Shown here in pieces: positions 37,191-48,513 of a stretch of DNA of 64,000 bases (position 1 is the first letter of the stretch; every line of letters starts with the position of its first letter). Origin of the DNA: Blastomyces gilchristii SLH14081 (Eukaryota > Ascomycota > Eurotiomycetes > Onygenales > Ajellomycetaceae). The notes below the pieces were generated by a model that was not told the DNA's origin, ran no database searches, and worked only from the letters and a program-made list of their open reading frames with translations. The stretch covers positions 262,628 through 326,627 of the forward strand of contig NW_003101672.1 in assembly GCF_000003855.2 (NCBI RefSeq), read 5' to 3'. The translations under genes were made by a program, and so were the position numbers.

Positions 37191-37447
37191 TGTAATAAAT
37201 CTCACTTCTCATGAATTATGTATATCTATTTTTATCTCTTGTATAATCAATAGAGTTAGTGACTCTTGACTATATATAACTATATAGACTGAAGTTCATG
37301 AATACTATTCATAAATCAGCTTAAATACTATTATATATTTAATCTTCATATTTATCTTTCTACTATAAATACTTCTAGTAGCTATCAGTATATATTATAT
37401 CAAGCTGTAAATATCTGAATAATCATCTATAAGTACTTATTCTTACA
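37191..37447 (+). repeat. Cv1-e 5' LTR
   Basis: A 257-bp LTR starting TGTAATAAATC (one change from TGTAAGAAATC) and ending TTATTCTTACA. It is among the most AT-shifted Cv1 LTRs in the window. Confidence 0.92.
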
Positions 37448-38075
37448 TTTCAAGCTCTATTAGTAAGCAACTGTCTATTATAACTGAATGAACTAGAAAC
37501 TTATATTCTTTAATCTCTGTAAACTCTACTACAGACACTCAGAATCAGTTATTTAAACTATAAATAATCTGTATAAAAGATATCTTAGAGAACTTATTAA
37601 TTACTTATAAGATACTATTCTCTATATCTGTGACAGAGAAACTCTCTAAACTTATGAATAAATTAATCTTAGTAAAGAATATTTTTAAGCATCTTCTATA
37701 AAACTAAACTATTTTTATATAAAAAATACTTACTATCTGTAAATACTTTTAAACTGAGTCTCTAAACATAATCTTCAGAGATATCTATAAACTGAAAAAA
37801 AACTTTCTTAAGTTATAATTACTTAATATTATCTACTGAGTGACAATCTATAAAAGCTTTTATAAGTTTGTCTTTGAAATTAACTTGCAAGCTCAGCTGT
37901 ATAATATAAAAGATAAAGAAGCTGTTATTTATATAATAATAGACCTTTACTACATTAAAGTCAAGAATTGACTGAATTATCTAGACAATAATTATGAGAG
38001 ATTTCACTGATTAGTTCTCAAGATTTATCTAGAGAATAAGTTAAGAAACTCTGTAAGCTAATCAGAGAACATCTG

Positions 38076-38405
38076 TGTGGCGGGCTGCGCCTGATCAATT
38101 ATATAGACTATTCTGTTACACTTCATAGATTCTTCTGCTTCACTTCATAGATTCTTCCACTTCACTCTTAAACACATACACTCCGATTCTCAGCCATTCT
38201 CAATTGCCAATCCTCGGCCGCCATGAATATGTATAGATTCTTCCGCCCCGAAGCTTCACTGTATACATTATCACATACATGTATAAATATTCACTCTGAT
38301 CACTGATTTCTACACTTTCTCTTTCTTTTCTTCTCTAACATTTTTCTCTTTATTATATAAGACCTATCAATATCATACTGATCTATTTGATGTAGGCTTC
38401 TTACA
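38076..38405 (+). repeat. Cv2-a 5' LTR
   Basis: Begins TGTGGCGGGCTGCGCCTGAT. Contains two near-identical CTTCATAGATTCTTC blocks and a CpG patch (CTCGGCCGCC). Followed by CTAGAAAAATG, with no obvious tRNA primer site. Confidence 0.95.
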
Positions 38406-39900
38406 CTAGAAAAATGTTCATTATCTTCTTATTAGGAAATAATTATTCATGCATTGTCTTCTCACTAGAAATGTTTATTCATTGAGAGATATCTGAATGT
38501 GTAACAATGTATAAGAAATAGAGAAAAAGTCAAACAGTTAAGTGAACACTGAGTTCTCAGATAGTTCTTAGATAGAAGCTTGCTTATCAGTCATTCTGAC
38601 CCTGTAACAAGATCTTACAAAGAGAGTAAGATTTTACAAGAGAATGTCAGTGAAAGATCTGAGAGTTCTGACACTCAGACATATAAGATATTCATATAAT
38701 TACACATCTGACAATTGATATAATCATGTCTAACAATAATATGAAACTCTCAAATGCGAGCATAGATACAATGTCACAGTGACTTCAAGCAATATTGAAA
38801 TTATAATAACAATAAATAGCTGATATGCATGCAACATAATAACTTCAATACAAAGAGATTCAATGATTAATTTATACAATTTCAACATCTACAGAATTGA
38901 ATACAAAAGTGCTGAAAGAACACTTAGATACTCTCACATATTTCAATACTTCTGATCTCACTCTCTACTCATCATGAAGAATGAAAATGCTCATGAAACT
39001 GAGTGTAGATGAAGATTCCATTGATTTATTAATCAATCAAGATTAATATATCAATAAAGATTGAAGAATCATGTGAAACAGAAGTGTCATTCATGAATGA
39101 AAGCATGTGAATCAGTATTATAAACACCTGACAATATTATCAAATATCTTAATGTTCTGTTCTGAGACACTGTCATACAACAGAAAGTGTTAGATTGATT
39201 ACAGAGCATCTGACAGAGAAACACTTCTCTTACAACATTCATTCCTGACTTCAACATCAAGATCTTAGAAGCAGATGATCAATCTTGAGAGAATTGAATG
39301 AAGATTAACATGCTCAAAAAAGCATTAACTTTTGAACTCTTACAGATTCTCATAAGTATAAATGAAGACTCAACTTATGAAGACTTCTACACACAGCTAT
39401 GAACATTGAATGACTGTCTTATTAAGCTTAGAAGTATACAGAACAGTGATAGAAGATATTACATCTCAGTGATTCATACACTCACACTGAAGAACAGCAA
39501 TGATGCAGATGTCATAGACTGAATAGATTCAAATGTCTATACATAAGCAAGAGTTTCTGCTGTTTAAACAGGTTTCTGAGTCTCTGAGATCACTTCTGAG
39601 GAAGTTGCTGATTGATATCAATGTGAAGTATATATCAACTATAACTGATTAGAACACATCAGTTTCAACTGCCAATCAACCTATATATCCCCACACTTAA
39701 GAGAAAGACTGGCATCTTCTCAATTAAGAGAAAGATCAGTGTCTTCTTATTTGAAGAATGAATCAGTACTTGTCCACATCAATCATATTGCAGTGAAGAA
39801 AGATTTGAAAGATAACTATGAGAATGCCCTGATGAAACAGGGAAAAGATTAGCTCCTGTTCAAATTTGTAAACAGAAGCTTGAAGAGATCAGATGACAAC
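38406..39900 (+). pseudogene. Cv2-a leader and gag remnant
   Basis: The first 400-500 bp are a leader shared with Cv2-b. Gag-like coding follows from about 38870. A degenerate zinc-knuckle-like stretch near 39610-39670 reads YQCEVYINYN and later HISFNC. Stops interrupt all frames. Assignment is by position between LTR and protease. Confidence 0.6.
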
Positions 39901-39909
39901 AATTTAAAG

Positions 39910-40450
39910 AGAAAATGACAATGAATATGATTCTTGTATCTACTGTGATTGATAATATATATAATATGAAAGTCATGATAGACAGCGGTCTATGTCACTA
40001 TGCAATGATAAAATCTTCAGTTGTAAGATATCATAATCTTCAGCATATTCTCTTATCAAAACTCTGACTTCTTGCAGAATTTGATGATTCAAAAGACATT
40101 TGTATCTGTTACATAATGAAGCTGATCATAGATGTGAGAGATCATCAATGTGAAGATGCCTATGTATATGAAGTTGACAATCTTGATTATAATCTTATAT
40201 TAGAACTTGTCTGACTATCTGAACAAGGCATCTTATTGAATACTTAAAACAGAAGCTTGATATTCCCTAACAATGATAGAATTCATGAAGATGATATTCA
40301 TAAGACTATGAATCTTACACAGATCTCTGCCAACACTTATAAAATACTCTGAAAAAGAAGTCATTATCAAAATCACTGACAGAGTCACTGATAAGTTCAC
40401 TGACAGCAGAATCATATATCAATCTATTCTGTCAGTCTGACTAATATTAA
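39910..40450 (+). pseudogene. Cv2-a aspartic protease remnant
   Basis: A retropepsin-type domain: VMIDSG with the catalytic DSG at 39981-39989, then a hydrophobic stretch ending NLDYNLILEL, the usual GxDWL-like region. It would cut the Gag-Pol precursor. It is in the same frame as the RT downstream. TGA and TAA codons interrupt it. Confidence 0.8.
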
Positions 40451-40579
40451 AAAGACTCTAGAAAAGTTATTCTGTGTTACAATAACAGATTCTCATACAA
40501 AACTTTCTCAACAATATCATGAATATCTAGATATCTTCTGACAAGACAATATTATGAATATACTCTTCTTACAAGATTC

Positions 40580-41930
40580 TGAAGTGAATCACAGTATCAA
40601 GTTAGAGAAAAAGAATGATAAGAACTGTGAACTGTTATAAGGCTCTCTTTATAACATATTCTGATAAGAACTTCTTCTTCTTTGAAAGACACTCAATGAT
40701 ATGTTGAATAAAGAATTCATATATATTAACAACTCTTTCATCACAGTCTCTATTCTCTTTGCAAAGAAACCAGATGAAGGACTTCAGTTCTGTGTGAATT
40801 ATCAAGCATTGAACAGATTAATAAAGAAAGACTGTTATTCTTTATCTCTTATCAATGAAACTCTAGCTCACATTGAACAAGCTCAATGATTTACAAAGTT
40901 AGATGTCATTACTGTGTTTCATAAGATCTACATCACTGAAGAAGATGAGTGACTTACAGCATTCTGAACACAATATAATCTCTTTGAATGAGTAGTCACA
41001 CTCTTTGAACTGGTCAATGCTCTCAGTATATTTCAGAAGTATATTAACTGAGCATTCTGAGACTTTCTTGATAAATTTGTATCTGCTTATCTAGATAATA
41101 TTCTCATCTTCACTGATGAATTCAGAAAGAAATATCAAGAGTATGTGTAAAGAGTATTACAATGACTATAAGAAGCAGAACTATCAATTGATATTGATAA
41201 GTGTGATTTCAAAGTCAAGAGTACTAAATATTTAGATTTTATCATAGAAGCTGATAAGAGAATCTGAATGAATTCTGAGAAGATCTCTGCTATTCTTGAA
41301 TGAGAGGCTCTATGCACTGTGAAAGATGTATGAAGCTTTATCAGATTTACTAACTTCTATCAGTGATTTATATGAAACTTCTCAGATATTACAAGATCAC
41401 TTATAAAACTCACTAAGAAAGACTCAGTATTTCAATAATCAGTAGATACTGAAGCTGCATTTATACAGATAAAGAAGATATTTATTAATATCTCTTCACT
41501 GATAATATTCAATTCTGATTATAAGACAGTTGTTGAAGCTGATTTCTCTGACTATGTGATAGAAGAAGTGATATTATAATATAATGATAAAGATATTCTA
41601 TAATCATGTGTCTTCATGTCTAAGAAACTGAGTCTCACTGAATGCAATTATGAGATCTATGATAAGAAACTTCTTACAATTGTACACTGTTTAGAAGAAT
41701 GAGACTCTGAACTCTGAAGTGTCTTCAAATTTGAGATAGTCATAGATTATAAGAATCTCAAATACTTCACAACTGTCTGTAAACTCACTGAATGATAGAT
41801 ATAATAATCTGAGTTGTTAAGCTGCTTTCATTTTATGATACACTACTATTCTGATAGTCAGAACTTGATAACAGATGCTCTTTCATGATGAGAGTAAGAT
41901 ATGCCTTCTAATGTAACAGATATCTGTTGA
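40580..41930 (+). pseudogene. Cv2-a reverse transcriptase and RNase H remnant
   Basis: The RT fingers/palm are open at 40701-40889 (FCVNYQALNRLIKKDCYSL); TKLDVITVFHKIYI follows. The active site is YLDN at 41088-41099, so one Asp has become Asn. RNase H at about 41500-41900 shows [19 protein letters not shown] and an ADAL-like LITDALS end. The frame is constant from protease to RNase H. Confidence 0.9.
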
Positions 41931-41999
41931 ATGAACTGAGACACTGACTTCTAGATCTGAAGATATTAGTTGATCAAGATGAAACAACTCATGACACTA

Positions 42000-43370
42000 T
42001 ACACACTTCTCTGATTAGAACATTCTCTCTCTGAACTGTCACTGACACTGATACTGATATCTCAACTTCTTCTGAATCTATACTGAATAAATTATGACAT
42101 GTAACAGCTCAAACTGATGAACTTCTTCAAGCACTCACTGAAGCAGTATGTTAAGAAGTATTCTGATTTCTCTCAGAACTATATATAAGAACTGACATCT
42201 CAGAATACTCAATCAATAACAATAATACTCTACAGTTTCACAAGTGACATTGAGTTCTCTACTCTAAACTCTTACACACTCAGATAATGCAAGAGATGCA
42301 TGATTTATATATAACTAATTATTCAGACTGTGAATAACTATATAGAATAATCTTCTGAGAGTTCTATTAACCTGAGATATTAAACAGTATCAGATACTTT
42401 ATCTGAAACTGCAATTACTGTTCTTCTATTATCTTATAAAAGAACTGTAGAAAAGATCTACTGAAATCACTTAATATTTCTAATAGAATCTGATAAGATA
42501 TAGTAATTAACTTCACTGTTAATCTATCTAAGAGTAAGAGTTATAGAAACATTCTGATCATTATTGACTGACTAAGTAAAGATATAATATTAAAATCTTA
42601 TAATAAGATAAATACTGAATAAGTCACTGAAGTCTTCTTATAAAGTTCATTCTATCAGATATATGAATTACTGAGATTAATAGTATCAGATCAGAGCTGT
42701 CAATTTATAAGTACTCTCTGAATAAGAATCTGTCAAATTCTCAAGATTATATGCTGTCTGTCAACTGTTTATCATCTCAAGACTGATGATATATCAGAAT
42801 AAATAATTCAGACTGTAAAGAACTATCTCTGTAAGTTCTGTAATCACTTATAAGATGATTAACATAATCTACTTCTACACACAGAGGTTACTGTTAATGA
42901 ATGAGATGCTATTTCAACAGATGTAAGCTCATTCTTCCTTATACATGATTATTATATAAAGATGTTGAATCTTCTAGAGATTACACAGTTTACACTGAAT
43001 CTCTGCAGTTCAATTCAGATCACTGATAATATAGTAATAAAGCTCTAAGATGCTCATAATTGAGCAGAGGTCTTCATGACAACTGTGAAACAAGATTAAG
43101 AGAATTAAATTAATATTCACTAAGACCTCACTGAACAATATAAGATAGAAGATCTGATATGATTGAATCTTAAGAATATACAAATCACATGTTCATCTCA
43201 TATACTAGATTACTGCCATGTCAGATATAAAGTGATAGAAGTTCTAGATAGTCACAACTACTGTCTTGACATATCATCAGAGATTCATGATGTATTTTAC
43301 ACCAGCTTGCTCTGCTGTGTTATCACTGATCTGTTCTCTTCTCAACTGACTTCTGACTGACAGTCATGAG
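42000..43370 (+). pseudogene. Cv2-a integrase remnant
   Basis: The zinc-binding CNYC lies near 42410. Catalytic core blocks are IIDWLSKD-like (Trp as TGA), VSDQSCQFIS near 42686 and a later TVKNYL. The GPY/F-type module is open at 43163-43360, containing YKVIEVLDSHNYCLDIS. All of this is two bases out of phase with RNase H, so a frameshift lies between about 41900 and 42410. Confidence 0.88.
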
Positions 43371-43384
43371 GCATCATAGAAGAA

Positions 43385-43555
43385 GATAATAAGCTTGAGT
43401 GAGAGATTGAGAATATTCTCAATGAGAGACCTCACAGTCATGACTGATAATATCTTGTGAAATGAGTCAGCTATAATCAACTGACCTGAACTCTGAGTTC
43501 CATGTTATTCAAAACAGCAGCTCTTGACTGATGAGAACTGCTTCTGAAAGAGAGA
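43385..43555 (+). other. Cv2-a C-terminal chromodomain remnant
   Basis: Shows EIENILNERPHSHD, then YLVK followed by a mutated Trp codon, VSYNQLT and a Trp position read as TGA: the standard chromodomain order. It is in frame with the integrase module and ends just before the purine tract, so pol ends near the LTR. Confidence 0.85.
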
Positions 43556-43561
43556 GGCTAA

Positions 43562-43891
43562 TGTGATGAGCTGCGCCTGATCAATTATATAGACTATTCT
43601 ATTACACTTCATAGATTCTTCTGCTTCACTTCATAGATTCTTCCACTTCACTCTTGAACATATATGCTCTGATTCTCAGCCATTCTTGATTGCTGATTCT
43701 CGGCCGCCATGAACGTGTATAGATTCTTCCACCCCGAAGCTCCACTGTGTACACTATCACATATGTGTATAAATATTCACTTCAATCACTGATTTCTACA
43801 CTTTCTCTTTCTTTCCTTCTCTAACATTTTTCTCTTTGTTATATAAGACCTATCAATATCATACCAATCTATTCGGCGTAGACCTCTTACA
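43562..43891 (+). repeat. Cv2-a 3' LTR with preceding polypurine tract
   Basis: Same length as the 5' LTR; the start is TGTGATGAGC, with G-to-A changes. The purine-rich GAAAGAGAGAGGCTAA at 43546-43561 precedes it. ATCTG follows. Confidence 0.95.
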
Positions 43892-45880
43892 ATCTGAGAT
43901 GTAATCATTAATATTAGAGAAAGAGATAAGAAATCTAATAAAGATTATTTACAGTATTTTATAAAACTGTAATATAAATTGAAATCTGTGAAAACAAAGT
44001 TATGAAATAAGATCTAAATAATAATATTTATAAAAAGACTGAATAAAAATATGAAGAATAGACTTATTAAGTAAGACTCTAAGTTCTTAACTCTGAAGAA
44101 ACTAATAACTCTTATTTATCACTTATAGATTACTATGAGAATTATATATTTATAGAGAGTAGATTACTGATCAGCTCTGTAAGAGTGAGAATAACAGAGA
44201 ATAAATTTACTGAGAAAAGATAATAAAGTATAAAGAGATTTATATCTGATTACTGAGTAGAGAGAGAGAGCTTCATAAGCTTCTATTAACAGAGTATATA
44301 ATAGAGAGACTAAGAAAAAGAGTCTCTACTTTATCTATTTTAAATTAGAATATCTCTGTGTTAACTGTTCTGATAAACTGAAATAGAAATTTAGGAAGTT
44401 ACAGACAGAGTTAGTAACTGTCTTCTTAAGAGTCTTAAAGCTGATATCTAAATCTGTTACTCTTTCAATAAAAATACATACTTGTAAGAAGAGACTGTAT
44501 TGTGATACTAAAATCTCATAAGTATTCAAAGTATTAATAAACTTAAAATCTCAGATCACTATAGTTACTAGTATCTCTAAAGCTTGTAAAGTGAATAAGC
44601 TGAGTGATGAAAACTGAGAATCTGCTCTCATAATAAGCAGAATATGAGAATTCAGATCTAAGAGCTGAGAGACTTCTAAGAGTTATCTTTAAATTGTAAG
44701 ATCTCTTCAGAACTTGAAGAAGATTTATAGAAACTGTAGTTATTACAGATATTACAGATAATATATACTTAAGACTTATATAACTCTAAAGATAAAATCT
44801 ATATATAGTTATTTATAAATCAGGTTTATACTTCTAATCAGTGTTAATACACTTACTTATAAAGATAGAATTAGTTAATGCTATAGAATTGATTAGAAAA
44901 GATAAGCTTATCTATATAATAACTTTATAAATGTCTGAGAACTTTACAGTTATAAAAACTTTGTTTCAGATATTAGAGAAATACTGAGATCTTACAGAGA
45001 TATTCAGTTTAGCTAAGATAACTAAGCTTTTATCTTACTATAAGAAGAATCTAATAATAGATTTAATAGAAGAGTAGAAACTCTTCTAAAGATTAATCTA
45101 TAAGCTCTTTTACTATAAGATAGAAGCTCTGTGAGATTATATAATAAAGAATCTGAAGAATAATTTTATTCAAATCTTACAGATCTCTATAAGAGTCTCT
45201 GTGATATTTAGAAAGAAGAAGAATAAAGATCTGAGATTGTATATAAACTACTGTAATCTAAACTTCAAGATTATAAAGAGTCATCACTCTCTATCTCTGA
45301 TTGAGAATGTAATTAACTGTCTTATAGAAGCTATGATATTCATATAATGAAATATAATTAATATATATATATAACTGTGAATATAATCTGAGAATAAATA
45401 AAAGACTGTCTTTAGAACTGTGTTAAAAGTATTTAAATATCTAGAAGTGTCTTTGAATTTAACTAATATCTCTATGATATTTCAGTCTTTTATGAATAAA
45501 ATACTTGATATATATCTAAATGTCTATATAATAATATATCTGAATAATGTGATAATGTACTTCATGAAGAAGAACGAATACACTGAGTATATAGAAACTA
45601 TATTAAAGATCTTAAATACAACAGAACTGTATATTAAGCTCATAAAGTGCAACTTCAGTACTTACTGAATTAATTTTCTAGAATATATAATCACTGTAGA
45701 TAATATTCAGATATAATCTTTATAAATTGAGATAATTCTATCATGACTGAAGCTAACTAGTATTTATAAGATTCAGATCTTTCTGAGTTTTATGAATTTC
45801 TATAGATAGTTTATCTTTACATTTATAAGAATCTTCTTGATTCTTAATTTCTTATAGACATACTGAAGAATGAAAATCAG
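43892..45880 (+). pseudogene. Cv1-e gag-pol remnant
   Basis: Continues gag from the Cv2-a insertion point, then protease linker and RT. The RT piece open at 45420-45668 has YLNNVIMYF. The sequence ends in the RNase H/thumb region. The upstream gag part is at 37448-38075. Many TAA and TGA codons. Confidence 0.85.
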
Positions 45881-46315
45881 AAGAGAGAACTTATCTGACT
45901 CATCAACTACTTCATCACAAACTCAAATTATGTACAGTGAAAGAAGCATACAATATTCTTATTATACAGAAACAGATATGCTATCTGTGATAGAAAATAC
46001 TGCAATTGAGTATATCTCAGCAGAGAACAGATAATCAGACTTCTACAATACAAGTCACACACTCAGATATAATGAATCTAGATTTGAATATCATTGCTAA
46101 AGCACTGAATTCTCTGAAAAAGAGATTCTCTGAGTGAAAATCTTAATATTGTGAGTATTGAGCTTGCTTCAACTGTGAATATCAAAATTATGATATCAAA
46201 GATTGCACACAGCATGTGCAGTCAAGAGAAGTAAGAGAGTTAAAAAACTAGCAGAATTAGTGAGCTCAGAAACACTTGCTAATATTCTATGAAAAGTCTT
46301 TATATGAATTAGATC
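45880..46315 (+). pseudogene. GM-b gag C-terminal remnant with zinc knuckle
   Basis: Homologous to GM-a 34860-35300 in reverse. A CFNCEYQNYDIKDC block near 46165-46210 is a CCHC-type knuckle with His changed to Tyr. It ends at the L3 insertion. Confidence 0.75.
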
Positions 46316-46985
46316 ACTCCACCACGAACTCGCTCAATTTTTCGAATAAGAACCCACCGATAGATCCATCGAAGAGCCCTCGATCATACGAGGATTTTGA
46401 CCCCATCGCCGACCGCATTCCCCGTGTGGTGGTGGAGTTATCCAGCCAAACGTGAACCAGACATTGTTCAAAACTCCTGTGTGGGATTATCCCCTGTTCA
46501 CCCCTACCACACCACAACCCCGGGCCAAATTGCCATACAAATTGTAAGGCGAGGAGACCTAGCCATATGCACCAATCTTCTCGATTTTGGAAGATCCCTG
46601 ATCTGTAATTGTGGAGATATCTGAGAAGCAACTTCCGCGAAAAGCCTGTCTATCTTTGATGTTCCAAAACATCAATGCCAAGTCTCACCCACGTACCGCC
46701 CTTGCCAATCTGGCCCACCTCCGGCAGAAAAATACAAAAAGATACCTCGGCAATAGTATCAAGCACATAATCAACAGACACATCTGAAGTGCATTCTTCA
46801 TGAAAACCCTGTCTATCTTTGATGTATCAAGACATCAACACCAAGTCCCACCCTTGTACTGCTCCTTCCAATCTGGCCCATCTCTGGCAGAAAAATACAA
46901 AAAGATATCTCGGCAACTGTATTCAATACATAATTGACAGACATAATAACTATAAAATCAGTATACTTCAAGGTCTGACTGAGCC
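46316..46985 (+). promoter_or_regulatory. GC-rich 5' UTR/promoter region of L3
   Basis: Composition changes sharply here: CG, CC and GG are common and the transition scars of the rest of the element are absent. It contains two tandem 160-bp repeats. Small open frames occur on both strands (46314-46631 minus, 46397-46624 plus), but none matches a family I know. LINE internal promoters usually lie at this position. Confidence 0.6.
46625..46944 (+). repeat. Two tandem copies of a ~160-bp unit in the L3 5' UTR
   Basis: Units 46625-46785 and 46786-46944. Both share CTGTCTATCTTTGATGT, CATCAA, CAATCTGGCCCA, GGCAGAAAAATACAAAAAG and CTCGGCAA. Unit 2 carries more C-to-T-type changes than unit 1. Tandem monomers at the 5' end occur in promoters of several LINE families. 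Confidence 0.9.
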
Positions 46986-47846
46986 TTTGATCCCTGCACA
47001 GTGAGATATATTAAATCTAGTTTTAATATCTCAATATTCAATAAATTCTGCAAGAGATTGAGAACAGCAATACTAGATTTCTATTGAATTTGAGAATTAA
47101 CTCTATATTAATATAATCATTGACAAAGTCTTCTATTTTAAGATATAAATAATCAGTTTCTCTACATTCTGCTGATAATATTTATATTATTATATAGAAA
47201 CAGACTTATATTCTCTATAATATCAAGACTCTGAAGAGGAAAAGTCTTAATAGAGAGTATACAGTAGTGCATATTTTAGCAGTTTCTATTTCATTCTTCT
47301 GCAGTAGTTAATGTAAAAAAAAAGATCTTAGAAATAGTTTTCTACTTCTTTTGAAAAAGTAAGATGTTTTTCTCTGAATTTTATATAATATTCTTACAAA
47401 GAATTAAAAACAGAGTTGTTTTCTGTTATAATTTCACATTCTTTTAAGTAAGAATTACTTTTTCAGTGACTGAAGAGCTTTTATTAATACTTAATTCTGT
47501 TTTACACTTTTTATTAACTGATTTGAGTTGCACACTTGTTGTATGAGAAGAATTGAATAATTTAGAATAAAATTGAATAGTTTTAATCAATTTCTCTACA
47601 AAAAATTGATTTATTTTTTATCAGTTTTTCTCTTAAAAACTGTCATATCATCTGATTTATTATTAGTTGATATTATACTTTTTCTCACTATATCTCAAGA
47701 AAGAGATTGTAAAGATTTTATTAATTTATCTTCAAAATCAATTTTATTTTATTAGATTCTTCTTAAAAATCTAATCTAGTTACTGAACTAGTATGAAAAG
47801 AATTAGATGTTTTATATATAAAAGTCTTTTATTCTTCTTTTAAAAC

Positions 47847-47980
47847 AGTCTGACTAACTGTTCAATTGAAAACAGACTTAGAAATCTCTTAATTAAAATA
47901 GTCTGATTAACTTTTCAATTCAGAAAAGTTTAATAAATATCTCAATTGAATCAGTCTGACTAATCTTTTATTAAGTAAGA
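47847..47980 (+). repeat. 53-bp tandem repeat, about 2.5 units
   Basis: AGTCTGA(C/T)TAA starts at 47847, 47900 and 47953, exactly 53 bp apart, each followed by a TTCAATT-type block and a TTAATAAATCTC-type block. It lies before or at the start of ORF1. Since 53 is not a multiple of 3, it is unlikely to be translated throughout. Confidence 0.7.
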
Positions 47981-48442
47981 ATAATAAGCTCAAAAATACA
48001 CTCAGTTGATGTGGAAAAAGATGCTTTCTCAAGTGCTATTTCTAAGATTGAAATTCTGAAGAGAAGAAAGAAAGAAGAAATAGAGAAACAATAAGTTTTT
48101 AAAATACAGAAACTTGAAAAATTAAGCAAGATTCTTGAAAAGCAGTGTTATTATTATTATTATTATTCTTTCATTATACTCATATGCAAGCGGAGCTTAT
48201 GATGAGTCCTTGCGTGATGTTAAATACAGGTCAAGTGTTAATTATACAGGAGGAAATACAGGTGTTGAGACCACATCAAGATAACAAGAACATAGAAAAA
48301 TACAAAGAAGTGACAATTAGATACATGCGATAATAACTTCTCAGCCCAGGAACATAGAGTGATTCATTGAAGCGATTTGTACACCTCTGTATTTATTAGA
48401 AACCTGAGATGCTTGAGTTCTGGATTTAATGTATCCCCTGCG

Positions 48443-48453
48443 GGTTTCGAACC
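48443..48453 (-). promoter_or_regulatory. SINE S1 pol III B box
   Basis: GGTTCGAAACC matches the GGTTCGANNCC consensus fully. The surrounding GTGGG/CCCGC can form a T-arm stem. Confidence 0.85.
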
Positions 48454-48502
48454 CACGCGTCTTGATTTCCCATGCCAAGGCACTACCAAGTGGCTGCATT
48501 AA

Positions 48503-48513
48503 CCATTCAGCCA
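48503..48513 (-). promoter_or_regulatory. SINE S1 pol III A box
   Basis: TGGCTGAATGG fits the TRGCNNARYNGG pattern except for its last position, which I did not extend. It lies 7 bases from the SINE start, as in tRNA genes. Confidence 0.8.

Larger units (their letters stand above)
38076..43891 (+). mobile_element. Cv2-a, structurally complete gypsy chromovirus (5.8 kb)
   Basis: Two 330-bp LTRs (38076-38405, 43562-43891) start TGTG and end TCTTACA. ATCTG duplicates flank the element at 38071-38075 and 43892-43896. Internal order is gag, DSG protease, RT, RNase H, integrase, chromodomain, purine tract. It is smaller than Cv1 because no long 3' region is present. It is less mutated than Cv1 and younger than the Cv1-e it sits in. 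Confidence 0.95.
37191..45880 (+). mobile_element. Cv1-e, gypsy chromovirus truncated at 3' end, split by Cv2-a
   Basis: The 5' LTR at 37191-37447 is followed by gag to 38075, then Cv2-a, then gag-pol again from 43892. Excising Cv2-a and one ATCTG rejoins the gag sequence as in Cv1-a near 8140. The element stops in RNase H at about 45870-45890, where GM-b sequence begins. Its integrase, chromodomain and 3' LTR are not in the window. Confidence 0.9.

Noticed and set aside
46314..46631. 105-codon minus-strand open frame as a host gene
   Set aside because: It lies in the GC-rich LINE 5' region, overlaps an opposite 75-codon frame and matches no family I recognise. In GC-richer DNA such a length is not remarkable.
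48145..48333. 62-codon plus-strand frame inside SINE S1
   Set aside because: It covers the SINE tail and body in antisense, and the SINE is non-coding.
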